A stretch of 23,247 nt of DNA from Didymodactylos carnosus (GCA_905250885.1 CAJNOQ010002656.1:1-23247); one strand, 5' to 3'. Counted from the stretch's first letter, positions 10,465-21,139 are shown. The notes: generated by a model from the sequence alone, not told the origin. Translations and numbers: made by a program.

Positions 10465-11336
10465 AGCCCTTTGGGCTCCTTCAAGCAGAGACAGATTGGC
10501 AAGAGAAGATGACCATCGAGCTTAATGGTAGGCTGCACTGCGTAGCTATGGGTGGTGGCATTGCAGAGCGGACAGATGCAACTGTTACCTTCTCTCCGTT
10601 GTAGCTCAACGTTCAAATAGAGTGTAGCTCAACTTCGATCCCACTTTGATCTGTGTTAATAACCTCGTTCGCTTCATATTTCGTCAAACGCTTGTGAACG
10701 TCGGTTACGAAGTCATTCATTGAAGCGTTGATCGTCTGCTGGTCATCCACTTCCCGTTTTGTCACATCTGAAAAGCAGATGTTCTAGTAAATTTTGTTTC
10801 AAACTATTTCTAGACGAACTGAAGTTTCGCGTAAAACCGACAAGTCTGAAACTAGTAAAAGCCTCTTTTTTCCACTTTGATCTGATTTTAGAAAACAAGA
10901 GTGCTTTCCACAGGTTCCTGAAGGCTGATCACAAATCTCTCACCTCCGTTACCTTGCGCGAGATGATATTGTGTTTGTATTTGAAAGTGTACAGTCAGTA
11001 GTTTTGAAGCCACAAAATTGTGTAAAGACTCGTCCATAGCTTTTTTAAAAGCCCACCGACGAAGATCAATATCGTGCACGGGCAGGATGTGCTTACGAGT
11101 CCGTTAGAACATGTGAAATACATGATCCTCAACCTTATCAACCTTTTGGTTCTTCGTCCTGTGTTTCGCAAGATAATGACGAAATTTAGCGATATAGGTG
11201 TGATGCGCGATACGCCGGAAGTGATGTTTCACTGTGTTCCACCGTCGCTTCGTTTTCCAGTTTTCCAATTGACCTCATCATAGAAACTGACTGCGCTGGC
11301 CATGTAGTCAAGTGAAAATTCTTTGCACAACGCCAT
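10465..11336 (-). pseudogene. pogo/Tigger-type DDE transposase, decayed
   Basis: A cut-and-paste transposase of the DDE_1 superfamily read on the minus strand. From ATG 11336: MALCKEFSLDYMASAVSFYD and DEVNWKTG, then after a frameshift KRRWNTVKHHFRRIAHHTYI, an in-frame TAA, HDIDLRRWAFKKAMDES, and in another frame KHNIISRKVTEV, which is the helix-turn-helix end typical of the Tc5/CENP-B-like DNA-binding part. The catalytic half starts VTKREVDD and contains VINTDQSG, with the first catalytic Asp codon at 10651-10649. It then has a TGA, SYNGEKVTVASVRS, a frameshift and THSYAVQPTIKLDG...CLKEPKG. Similarity stops near 10465, so the second and third catalytic acids are gone. At least three frameshifts and two stops make it dead. 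A GTGAGA...TTTTCAG intron of about 170 bases between the two halves is possible. Confidence 0.8.
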
Positions 11337-12017
11337 CTCTTTGAATGACTGTTGAGAATCGACTCGAGCACTTCACACAGAAGTCCGACCACTTCACACT
11401 CACGGTTTGTGACAGTATTCGTGGCAGCCGAAGTGCTCCAAAAAGCAGCAGTAAATTCGATACTCGATCAGCGGGAACCTTCATGACGTTTGTTCGATCG
11501 ATCATTTCGAAGTAGAAGCGACATAGACTGATATCAACTACTAGAAGAACATGAAAGAAAGAATGTGGGCATACAACATTCAGCACAGGATGGCATGCCA
11601 GCGAAGAAGAAAAATGGCAGGATAGATAGTGTATCATCCTGATCCATCCATCAAGCATTATTTTGTGGCTTGAAATGAAATCAGAAAAAAATAAAGGATT
11701 TTGAGTGCATTATGAGTTGATGAACAACGAGTAGAAGTGTTATTGATTTGACTTGACCTAACGCTTAATCCGAAACAGCAGGATCAAGCAGTGCATGAGA
11801 CTACGAAAACTTTCACGTTTTAATGCTCTATTGTTCTCCAGGAAACAACCATTTATCGCTTCACTTCCTCTTTTCATATATACTTTGAGAATTCGATATC
11901 TCGAGAATACAGGCGCGAGGGCCCGAATCCTTTTCAGGGTTTTCACACCTCATCAAGGTCTACTTATAGCCAAAAGATGCAGTCTAAACGGCTTAATCAC
12001 CGAAATAGGTTCCCCGG
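11337..12017. other. Region between transposase and LINE copy, nothing recognised
   Basis: Both strands contain medium open stretches (for example 11308-11658 on the minus strand), but none shows a family motif. The part just upstream of the transposase ATG may hold its 5' untranslated end and terminal repeat. I could not find a matching inverted terminus below 10465. Confidence 0.35.
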
Positions 12018-12578
12018 TAAGCTCTAGTGCAAAAGGGGTTACGTCTATAAGGGATCTCGTATTCATTTTGGTGGTGTAGAAGTTACAACACATGACGGAC
12101 GAAAACGATTTGTAGTTTTAATATAATATATAACCGAGCTAAAAACTATTTTTATTTTGTCCTTATCTAATCTCAACGCAGATTTATCACGCAGTAAAAA
12201 GTGATTGAGATTTATACTTTTGGTATCCAAAACTTTCTGAAAAACATGTATCAATAGTGCACGTTGTGTATTGTATAGAGGACATATTGCGAAAAAGTGT
12301 TCTACTATTTCACTATTAGATCCACATACACAACTCACATCTGTTACTAAATTCCGCTCCAACAAGTACTGATTCAACTGACTAAAACCAACTCTACATC
12401 GCAGAAAAGCGATTCTATCAATAACAGGAGGCAATTTTAATTTAGTGAAGTAGGATTGTTTCATTTCATATTTGAAAGTGGCATAATTTTTTGATTCTTT
12501 TATTACATTTGATAAGCCATTTCACAGTTTAGAAGATGATGGAATAAAAGTCTTTCACTTCCTCTTCTTAATGTTGTT
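12018..12578 (-). mobile_element. Non-LTR retrotransposon, 5'-truncated copy 1
   Basis: The last 560 or so bases of a LINE. The open frame 12464-12063 encodes the C-terminus of ORF2: FLRCRVGFSQLNQYLLERNL, then VCGS...HFFAICPLY. This is the C-x-C...H-x4-C zinc-binding segment found after the reverse transcriptase in jockey/I-type elements. Upstream, SSSKLWNGLSNVIKESKNY continues in frame, then a TGA. The copy is about 97% identical to 13382-13943 (about fifteen differences by eye). It ends at its 5' side abruptly near 12578 and at its 3' side with AGAGCTTA and no poly(A). Confidence 0.8.
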
Positions 12579-13381
12579 CATTAGTTCAGTTCAGTTTCAT
12601 TAGTTACTCACTCCATTGACATAACTGGATTGTGCAATGAAATAGATTAGTACTGTCTGAGTAAATGAGAATAGTGACGTTTATTGGGGAATCATCGATG
12701 TTTATTTAGCTAAAAAAGAACATTTACACAGGCTTCATAACTATGGACAGTTAATCGATTGGAAGACTGTGGCTCTGAATTAATATTGAATAAATATTTA
12801 TTTGTGCACGGTCTTCATCCGAATAGTTACCGATTCGCATTTTTCCGTTAACAAAAAAAAAGATGTTTTCAGTGTTTTGTTAACAGTTACGGAAATGCGA
12901 ACGAGTTTTTAGTAAACGGAAAGTAAGTCTAGAAATATACTGAAATGTTAACTGTAACTAACTAAGTGGGAAAGAAATTATGTGAAACGTAGAAGGACTT
13001 TCAGAACAGGGTTGATCGAATGGCACGTTTTTACTTAAAAAGTCAAAACTTATAGATGCATGAAATAGAAAGAAAAGTTAATCTTGATCTAAACATAGTT
13101 TATTTGACTCAACAAAGCGAGTAGGTCCATTACATGTTGAGAACAGTCGAATAGAAAAGTTGATTATCACATAAACATACTAAAAACATACGCTTACAGA
13201 GAATCGTAGATGGAGAGAAACAGAGAAGAAACAAAAATAAAGACAGTGAAATAGAGAGAGTGTATAGAATAGAACAATAAAAGGAACATAAATTTTCTCT
13301 AACAAAGAATAATACCAATATGAAATGGATACAATTTAAAAACATAAAGGTGTGTACACAGTTTGATACATTGAGAAACAC
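12579..13381. other. Spacer between the two LINE copies
   Basis: AT-rich, no gene seen. It contains an imperfect hairpin at 12834-12901 (TTCGCATTTTTCCGTTAACAAAA pairing with TTTTGTTAACAGTTACGGAAATGCGAA). From 13190 to 13290 it is purine-rich GAGA-type low-complexity sequence, which explains the Ser/Leu/Phe-rich minus-strand open frame there. Confidence 0.5.
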
Positions 13382-14870
13382 TAAGCTCTACTGCAAAAGG
13401 GGTTACGTCTATATGGGATCTCGTATTCATTTTACTGGTGCAGAAGTTACAACACATGACGGACGAAAACGATTTGTAGTTTTAATATAATATATAACCG
13501 AGCTAAAAACTATTTTTATTTTGTCCCTTATCTAATTTCAACGCAGATTTATCACGCAGTAAAAAGTGATTGAGATTTATACTTTTGGTATCCAAAACTT
13601 CTTGAAAAACATGTATCAATAGCGCACGTTGTGTATTGTATAGAGGACATATTGCGAAAAAGTGTTCTACTATTTCACTATTAGATCCACATACACAACT
13701 CACATCTGTTACTAAATTCCGCTTCAACAAGTACTGATTCAACTGACTAAAACCAACTCTACATCGCAAAAAAGCGATTCTATCAATAACAGGAGGCAAT
13801 TTTAATTTAGTAAAGTAGGATTGTTTCATTTTATATTTGAAAGTGGCATAATTTTTTGATTCTTTTATTACATTTGATAAGCCATTCCACAGTTTAGAAG
13901 ATGATGGAATAAAAGTCTTTCACTTCCTCTTCTTAATCTTGTTATTTGTTGTGTATTATGGCTTCTCAGAGTCACAATAGTAGTTTGTGTTGAAGGTGGA
14001 ATAAGAGAATGTAAATCAGTTGCACCTTTTAAAATTTTATAAATAAACATAGACGATGAATAGTGAAAAAATCATATTTGATAGGTATAGGTGGAAATAT
14101 GTCTTATTTTTCTTGTTTGATAAAAAATGGTACCCATCCTAATTTAGCACACACTTTTTCATGTGAGCTACCTCTCAAAGCTCCAGAAACGGCCAAACCT
14201 GCGCCATATTGAAGAGAATTTAATCTGTGAAGATTTGTATCTATTGTTCCACAGTAGAGTACACGAGCATGATTAATACAACTTAAAACAAATGCATTAT
14301 AGACTAAATTTAGCGCTTGACGTGATAATTCGAGACTTAAAAAATTAAGAGAACCACCTGCTCTTCCAATTGAAGTTATTATATTATCTATATGTGATGT
14401 CCAGTCAAGACCATATGTCAAAGTGAGTCCTAAAAGTTTATACCCGTCTACGTAGTTTAAACAAATATTTTTTATTGTTAAAGAAGGTATATTAGTATGT
14501 ATGGTTCGTGAGAATAACATTCCTAGACGCTTGTTGATGTTTAACGGCAGAATCCGATCAGTTGACCACTTATGTACTAAAACTAGATCTTTATTTATTT
14601 CTGCTACTGCTGCGACCAGATCCTTAGCATCTACATAGATGGAAACATCGTCAGCAAACAGGAAGCATAAATTAAATAGTGAATCTGGAAGATCATTTAT
14701 TTATATTAAAAATAGCAGAGGGCCGAGCAAGCTGCCTGTGGCACAGAACATGAAATATCCAATTCTGATGACGTACTACCATTCACTACTGTCACAATTC
14801 TGCGGACGAATCAACGTTCAGGGCCGAGTCGCTTTTCATGTTATAGAGAAATGTTTCATCTGCTTAATTA
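13382..14870 (-). mobile_element. Non-LTR retrotransposon copy 2, with reverse transcriptase, inactivated
   Basis: Minus strand, 5' to 3'. An RT core begins weakly near 14870 (VNGSTSSELD). VPQ follows with a one-base loss, then SLLGPLLFLI, an in-frame TAA, INDLPDS and LFADDVSIYVDAKD. The catalytic Asp pair of the FADD box lies at 14652-14647. From there the frame is open to a TAA at 14104 and includes the RT thumb region (YKLLGLTLTYGLDWTSHID, AKLGWVPFF). Further frames carry KILKGATDLHSLIPP and the zinc-binding C-terminus (13829-13503). An extra C relative to copy 1 shifts the frame near 13527. The 3' end is at 13382 without poly(A). The jockey/I/CR1-like superfamily fits best. At least three breaks make this copy inactive. 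Confidence 0.85.
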
Positions 14871-15616
14871 TCTAGTTGTCATTTTAGATTAGTTTGTAGC
14901 CTTATAGCAATAACTTTTTGAAAAAGATCAAAAAATGGAGGCCGACTGATGTTTCAGGATGGTTGTCTGTTCGTCTGTGTGTGTGTGCCTGTGCGCAACA
15001 TATGGAAAAATGGCTGTCAGATATTTGTTTCTGTTTCTCTGCAATTCGGAGATAGATGTCACCAGAAATCAGTTAGGTTTGATAACAGAAAACAGTCATC
15101 TAAGAGTAATAAAACTTAGAGAATATAGATAGTCTAACATGGCGAAACGAATAGAAATGCTTTCGACCCCATGTTGATCTTTATAGGGTGTTCAGAAAAG
15201 GATACCATGTTTTTGGAAAATCACTTTGCTAGTTGAAGAAGCTTTAGTATTTTTTCGATCAAAATGAGTTCATTTGATGGCTCAGGATCTCGTCCACAAC
15301 ACTATGCAAGTCGCACAGTTTCCCGTTCTTCTTCTCACGCACTGACAATGTTTGTTTTCCGAAAAAGCTTCAAAAAACTGGTGAAAACTTATACTAGACG
15401 AAATAATCTATCTTTTACTATTTGCACCAATAATTAAAAACTCACAACTCGCTCAAAGTTGTTCCAAACTGCTTCAGAATATCAATATATACTCCATTTT
15501 ATCTGTTTAACCATGTTCTGTAGTAGAGATTACTAGTAAACATTCTCTTATTGCGAAAGCTTTCCAGAAAACGTTTCAAAAACCGAAGTATTTTGTGTTG
15601 GTAAAAGCACGAGGAA
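14871..15616. other. Region between LINE and Helitron fragments
   Basis: No gene recognised. It contains the 14957-15100 dispersed repeat listed separately. The remaining sequence, about 15120-15616, is AT-rich and closed in all frames. Confidence 0.4.
14957..15100 (+). repeat. Dispersed repeat, copy 1 of 2
   Basis: A direct repeat of 20793-20937. Both start with TTGTCTGTTCGTCT, pass through a TGTGTGTGTG stretch, ATATGGAAAAA and GGCTGT, and share GGAGATAGATGTC and CCAGAAATCAGTT. Identity is roughly 85% by eye. No coding potential and no terminal repeats were seen. Confidence 0.7.
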
Positions 15617-16037
15617 ATGGACAAAAGGAGGAGAAAAGTTTATTTAGGAGGAAAGGAGGACGAGTATGATGCAAGCTGGATGCTCATGCCTTCCTTCGGT
15701 CGGCGTTCGCATCATCTGGGATTTCAAAAAAACAATTTTATAGGCAGAAATCTACCAGATGAAATAAAGGTAATGAATGATTTAGAAAGGCATCTCATAG
15801 CTGTACAACTACCATTTATGAAAATGATAGTTTTATCGAAAAGCAGACAAAAAGGATGTAAAGGTCCCGTAATTTGTGTTCCGTCTGAAGTTCGAGATAC
15901 AGCAAATGTTCTTCCTCGACACCCTAGTGCAAGCAGCGTTCATTCGACTAAAATTAAAACCTCGTCTAAATTATCGCGGATACTATAAGTCTCAAACTAT
16001 TCAGCCTGATAATGTTCGTTCTGCTCTTCATGTTTAA
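15617..16037 (+). mobile_element. Helitron-type helicase ORF fragment
   Basis: The frame from 15617 contains DLERHLIAVQLPFMKMIVLS, then KGPVICVPSEVRDTANVLPR. This matches, from memory, the conserved block of Helitron and PIF1-helicase-type ORFs that precedes the Helitron_like_N (Rep) domain: an E-x-x-L-I start, PFM, a Gly-containing turn, V-x-VPS-x-V and LPR. After a frameshift near 15938 the next frame continues with RLKLKPRLNYRGYYKSQ and IQPDNVRSALHV, stopping at 16037, as expected for that family. Neither the HUH nuclease nor the helicase motifs follow. Helitrons move by rolling-circle replication, but this piece alone is inactive. The first 30 or so residues are lysine- and arginine-rich and may not belong to it. 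Confidence 0.6.
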
Positions 16038-16639
16038 CAAACCTGAGAAACATAGGAAACAGTGAGTCATAGGTAAATCATGGAGTAACAACACAGTATA
16101 TCATGATGCAAGTACAAGGAAAGAAGGAAAACGTTTATAGAGAATGGTATGAGGAAAGGAGATGACTAGCGGAAGTTCCGATAAACGACCTATGTACAAC
16201 TAGAAAAAGAAGCAATGAGAAAGAAAAAGCAGTGGCCACCGACCGACATCCAGCCTCGAATCTAGCTCAAAATTATACCAAAATGTTCGTTGGCATATGC
16301 TGCATCTATGCTCAGTGCACAAAAATGCACACATTTTTCAAACTCGAGTTATAGATTTTTCTAAAAACCTTGTGTTTTGAGGTATTCTCCATTTTTCTCA
16401 ATACGGAAACGCTTTTTTAACAAAAATTCAGGACAAGGCCACTCAAGGATTTTTCATCAAAGAATTTCACTTTTCTTCTGTTAATACGTGACATATAATA
16501 ACATAATATGATGAGAAAATAATCATTTTTTAACTCAAAAAACCCGATGTTCGGCTGCTCGATGGGAAAATGTCCACTGTGCATATCAGATGGATTATAC
16601 TTTACATGGTCTCTGCCAAAAATTAATCATGCACAAGTT
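16038..16639. other. Downstream flank of the glycosyltransferase gene, nothing recognised
   Basis: AT-rich, with no coding segment. On the minus strand this holds the 3' flank of the glycosyltransferase, but no canonical AATAAA is visible close to its stop at 16640. Confidence 0.4.
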
Positions 16640-18675
16640 CTACGTTAACCAATTAGAATTGTTCTTTACAGTTAGATTTGTTTCAATGTCATGGTACAAT
16701 TTCCAAATTATGAGTTGTTCTTGCCAGGGCTTGACATAGTGAAATGTAATTGGATTATTCAAATTTTCTCTATTAAAACTAAATTTAATGGTGTTGCTAT
16801 TATTTGTTTTAATTTGCTTTAATGGTGAAACTGTTTTAAATTCATTTCGATGTGTTAAAGTGACATTTAATAATTCAATCAAACAAACACTAAACATTAC
16901 ATCAAAATATTTCATATCACCATTATCCCATTTAGACGATGTATAATTGAAACATTTTGGTAGGATGGGTAAAATATATTTAGCCATCTCTGACGATATT
17001 AAATAGCCACCACCGCCACAGATTCGAAGAAAAAAAGGTGAACTTCCATGATAATATGGATGTGGACATGCAACACAAGCTAGTAACCACATTTGATCAT
17101 GATAGTACTGGTTAACTAAGGCTAAAGTGTTATTAACAACAATATATCCATCATCATCTACAATCATATACCATTTAATGTTTTGTTTAAAACCCATTTC
17201 AAATATTTTCAGCATACCTAGACACAGCAATAATCAAAAATATAAAATCACTTTTGAAACGTTAGATAAAATGCAAAGGGACAACTAGTTTCTAATATCC
17301 GAAAAAAGTTAAATGTGGATGAATCATCAGAAAAAACGGTTGTGGTAAGTATTTAACTTTTCTCCCTTTTGACTATATAGAACTATCTGTAAAATTTGTC
17401 TTCAATGTTTTACTTTGTTCCCTAAATTAAAAATATTGCTGTAACAATACTGTAAATGATTAAAACAACCAAGTGTCTAAGCATCTATTCCATGAGCGGG
17501 CAGTACAGCGTCCGCTCTAAAATCGCAATTCTGCACTAATTTCATCGAATACTAAACACTTTATATTTCAATCAAATTCGCTCAATAAATCTCAGATACA
17601 AACACGATAGCACCCTGTAGATGAAGAAAACAGAAAACGAGAGGAAAGTCGAACTAAGTAATAAAATGACTTTTCACTTATCTGTAAGAAAAAGATCCTA
17701 CCTATGTAAACGATCTCTTTCGATTTTGCACACTGCCATCAGGAAAAGCAGCTCAACTCAGGTATATCCTAAAATGTGAGCTTATTTTTTGATTTTCGTT
17801 TTTAGCGTTCCCATTCAGCACTTACAGAGGACTGAAACATCTAGAATCCGTTTTCTGACCTTTACCAATGTACTTATTTCTTTACTTTTTCTGAGTACGT
17901 AGACTAAAAAGGGTACTCTAGTAAATAAAAAATACGACGATGCTGATACACTTAATTTTAATGCAGCACCGGTCAATACTTAGCTCATTACTTCTTCACC
18001 AAACATTATATGGAAGTGGAAACGATTACCTATCTCTTGGAAGGCACCTCCTCCTTCTACAACATGCTGAAGGACGAATTATATATTTTTATAAAGAACT
18101 GTGTGAACTAATTTTTTTCTCCCGAAATTATACGCACCGAAGTGAATAAGTGGCTCATACGCTATGCTCCAAACACTCCTTCTGTTTACCTAGAATCCAT
18201 TTACGTTGACTTTTCCAGTAATCAGCTGTTTTGTTCATTACTTGTAAGATCGGTAATAAATTATCATCAGAATCACTAATAAAATGTAAATTTCCGTATG
18301 GAATTTGGTGACTACCCCATGTTGACATGATTATATCACATCGTTTACGATGATATATTCCACCTGTTATCACCATTACACTTATATCAAATATAGTTGT
18401 TCTGTTAGAACTACTTAATTTATCATGCTGTTTTCTAATTAATATTGAACTAGAAATCCATTTATCATATAGCTGTTTGTTCCACAACAGATCACCTGGT
18501 ACGTTGTTTTCATTAATATGTTGAGTATTTGGATCTATCGTCACGAATTCTATTTTATCTAATAATTCTGGCTTTTCTTCAACATTTCTTTGTTTTAAGA
18601 AGATAATTAGTAAGTAGAAGAAACCAATTAAAATTATTAAAATATAGCATTTTTGCCTTCGGACCAAAACAGACA
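16640..18675 (-). CDS. GT31-family (fringe / B3GLCT-like) type II membrane glycosyltransferase
   Basis: Predicted Golgi or ER enzyme that transfers a sugar in beta-1,3 linkage from a nucleotide-sugar; acceptor unknown. Two exons, 18675-18190 and 17217-16640, join in frame (G plus GT, Gly163) across a 972-base GT...AG intron, giving about 354 residues. A short basic N-terminus (VRRQK) is followed by one hydrophobic anchor at residues 10-27. Then VMVITGG, STWGSH, FISDSDD, WYMIVDDDGYI with the metal-binding DDD at 183-185, CGGGGYLIS at 229-237, and FHYVKPW near the end. The order and spacing fit fringe-domain enzymes; the GGGG and the FHYVKPW tail resemble B3GLCT more than C1GALT1. The start is unresolved. 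TTTTTTTAG just upstream is a good splice acceptor, and exon 1 there begins TG, so an upstream exon ending in A would create the ATG. No in-frame ATG exists upstream before 18775. No internal stops. Confidence 0.75.
17218..18189 (-). other. Intron of the glycosyltransferase gene
   Basis: On the minus strand it begins GTAAACAG at 18189 and ends TGTGTCTAG at 17218. The 972 bases carry no recognised coding sequence. The plus-strand open frame at 17940-18149 lies wholly inside it and has no family motif. Confidence 0.7.
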
Positions 18676-18754
18676 CTAAAAAAACTGGAGAATTCGTTAC
18701 GGTAGAAGAGTAATTTACACTTAGATCTACCCAAGTGTACCTTCTTGCTTCATT

Positions 18755-19382
18755 CGCGGCGCGAACGAGGATCACGCTCTGCGATCCCTAAGAAGTCGCT
18801 ATTGTCGCGGAGCGTTTGGGACCAACTCTTATTTTACAAAAAACTCGTAATTCGCGCACGCGACGCTACAGTAGCGACTTTTTGGCGATCGCGGTGCATC
18901 TTCGCGATCCGAGTGCGATCGCTGTAAGAAAAACTTATCAGATCGCGAGCGTATATTTCTCTTACGATCAGTCGCGTCACGCGTACGCCATTCGTCTGTG
19001 TTCCTGGTAAAAGAAGCGTGGCTCCAGGGGTGGATTCAGCATTCTACCGACAGGGTGGCGATTTCTAAACGATGTCGTCTGATGTAGTATAAATATTTTT
19101 TCTAAGGAAGTCTGGTAATGTACTTGCATTAGAATTCCATTTACGAGAGGGCGGCGCTCGCCTGACCGCCGTAGTGCCTGATGCACCACTGCGTGGTTCA
19201 TTTACTGATATTAGACGGAAAACCCGAATAAATAGTAACTGTAGTAAAATACTCAAAAGTCATTGATTTTTGTATGAGCGCGAAAAAACAGCGATCGCTA
19301 CAAATCGCGTCTTATTTCGCGAGTCTTACAGCGAACACGTTATGCGATCCTGCCGCAAATTTTTTAAGCGACTCGCGCCGCG
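18755..19382. mobile_element. GCGATCGC-rich block with 10-base terminal inverted repeats
   Basis: CGCGGCGCGA at 18755-18764 is mirrored by TCGCGCCGCG at 19373-19382. Inside, both ends are far richer in GC than the surroundings and packed with GCGATCGC, GCGATC and CGCGA words (18770-19000 and 19280-19382). The middle (19010-19260) is ordinary AT-rich sequence and may be a nested insertion. No transposase is present, so if this is a transposon it is non-autonomous. It lies immediately upstream of the glycosyltransferase coding region. Confidence 0.45.
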
Positions 19383-19432
19383 ATATGCGAAAAGACAGTG
19401 GCCTTGAGTAAGTCATATGCTTTTGTCACATC

Positions 19433-19660
19433 TCAATAGTACCATTGAAGTACATTGCAGATTCGATCTTTACTTTCAACAATATTCGAAATGTAGCACA
19501 ATAGATTACGTTTTTTGCGTTTAAGGAAGAGAGTCTGTAACTCATTCTTTGTTTTCTGCAACATTCTATTAAAAAGATCTAGTGTTACTTTTGTTTTCCA
19601 TTTCTCTAAGCCCTTTTTGTAATAGCAATGTACATATCCGCGAAGTAGCAACATCTTGTC
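19433..19660 (-). mobile_element. LINE fragment, endonuclease-RT linker
   Basis: The minus-strand frame 19654-19433 contains YYKKGLEKWKTKV, FNRMLQKTKNELQTLFLKRK and YISNIVESKD. This is the K/R-rich helical linker between endonuclease and reverse transcriptase in jockey/I-type ORF2 proteins, which typically ends ESKD. The match is to pattern only and the fragment is short. Confidence 0.55.
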
Positions 19661-19669
19661 GTAAAATGC

Positions 19670-19932
19670 TTGGTGTTATTTATTAATCGAGTTTTTGGGA
19701 GAAGCACTACCCATACTGGATAGTACTTAACAAATTATGGTCAAGAAGAAAAGATAACAGCTGCTTATGAATAATCTTCTCAAGGATCTTACTTACAACG
19801 CTTAGAAGTGAAATTGGGCGAAAATTTTCGATAAACGATGAGTCTCCTTTTTTATATACTGGCTACTTTCCACTGACCTGGAAAAATCCCTGATGAGATT
19901 GAAAGTCTAAATATGTGTACTGATATTTTTTC
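19670..19932 (-). mobile_element. LINE fragment, start of reverse transcriptase domain, broken
   Basis: Minus strand: KNISTHIFRLSISSGIFPGQ, WKVASI, a one-base frameshift, KKGDSSFIENFRPISLLSVV, KILEKIIHKQL, LLDHNLLSTIQYG, then TAG. This is the diagnostic RT opening (FP-x-x-WK, P-x-x-KKGD, N-x-RPISLL, Q-x-G). The frameshift and stop show it is dead. It lies upstream, on the minus strand, of the linker fragment at 19433-19660, the reverse of the normal domain order. Confidence 0.75.
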
Positions 19933-20792
19933 TTATCTTTCTTAACCCTTGTCCAGTTGGACCCATCTTACAGTTTTGGGTTTTTTTGCTCGGCAATATT
20001 CATCACTTTCGAGCTGCTCCCTTTCCTAATCGCTAATCTTCTATCCATGCACACTAGCTATATCAAGTCTCGTCAATAAGTCTTACAGACAAAAAACTGA
20101 AGTGTGGGTCCGCATAGATCCGATAACAACCATAGTGTTATACTACGATTTTCTTCCTTTTCTCTCAGGATTGCTGTTAGTTTTTAAAGCGAACCGCCTC
20201 CGTCATCGCTCCTGCCAGGGGTGATACTGTTTTTCTCTCCTATTCATGACTCTTTTACATTTCTTAGCCGGACTAAAGTAAAACTTTATCATTTTTAAGT
20301 ATTATAACATTAGAAGTTCAGGAGTCCAAGAGCTCCTGTAAAGCTCAGCGTCAGCCAGTTTTCATATCCATCATCTCACTTAACATCTAATTCGTATATA
20401 AAGTGCCGATCAACGATACATCTCATATTTCTCAGGTCGACATGGATGCACGCTTTGTTAAACATACATTACTTGTGATCTTGAATAATAAATCGATATA
20501 TATATAAGCTCTCGAGTATCAAAGCAACAATAAAAAAAAGATATAAATATCACGGTTGAATTACAATATTCGACTAGGAGTAAATAAATCTTAAATATAA
20601 ATAATGAAAAGACAATTAAAAACTATCATCTCAACTACGTTGGATAAAAATGATGCAGAATGGGTAGTCAACCATGAGGAATCATAAAATGGCTATGAGG
20701 AACCTTTAGGATCGATTCTATTGGTGGAAGCTTCATCTTAGCGTAATTGGATGAAAATGATATTCCCTTGACTTTTAGTTAGGATATTACAA
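19933..20792. other. Gene-free region
   Basis: No coding or RNA feature recognised. AT-rich, with a minor hairpin around 20317-20340 (CAGGAG...CTCCTG). Confidence 0.4.
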
Positions 20793-20937
20793 GATGATTG
20801 TCTGTTCGTCTATGTGTGTGTGTGCGCGCGCAAAATATGGAAAAACGGCTGTGAGATATTTTGTTTTGTTTCTCTGCAGTTTGGAGATAGATGTCGCCAG
20901 AAATCAGTTGATTGTGATACCACAAAAAAGTCATATA
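20793..20937 (+). repeat. Dispersed repeat, copy 2 of 2
   Basis: Matches 14957-15100 in the same orientation. The plus-strand open frame beginning at 20814 starts inside this repeat and runs into the fold-back element, so it is not a gene. Confidence 0.7.
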
Positions 20938-21139
20938 TAGGAGTGGCCCTTTCCTTTTACTACTCAGGTCATGCCAAAAGCAGTGAGCCAGAAATCTTAT
21001 TTTCGTATAGAAGGCTTGAGGAAATTTTGTTTCTATATAGTCTGATAGAGGAAAAAATGCTCTATTTTTCTATGCTATTTGATCATAGTTCAACTAATAT
21101 TATAATAATAAAGTTGGATAAGACCTGTTTTGTTCGAAT

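Noticed and set aside
11308..11658. Minus-strand open frame of 116 codons upstream of the transposase
   Set aside because: The transposase reads in other frames over part of this stretch, and the translation has no recognisable domain.
14639..14875. Plus-strand open frame of 78 codons
   Set aside because: It lies antisense to the reverse transcriptase core of LINE copy 2; the minus strand carries the recognisable FADD and INDLPDS motifs.
18676..18775. Extension of the glycosyltransferase frame to 18775
   Set aside because: The codon at 18775 is GTG, not ATG, and a strong splice acceptor at 18676-18684 better explains the open upstream stretch.
18745..19010. Plus-strand open frames through the GCGATCGC block
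   Set aside because: Arginine-rich translations are explained by the repeated CG-rich words rather than by coding.
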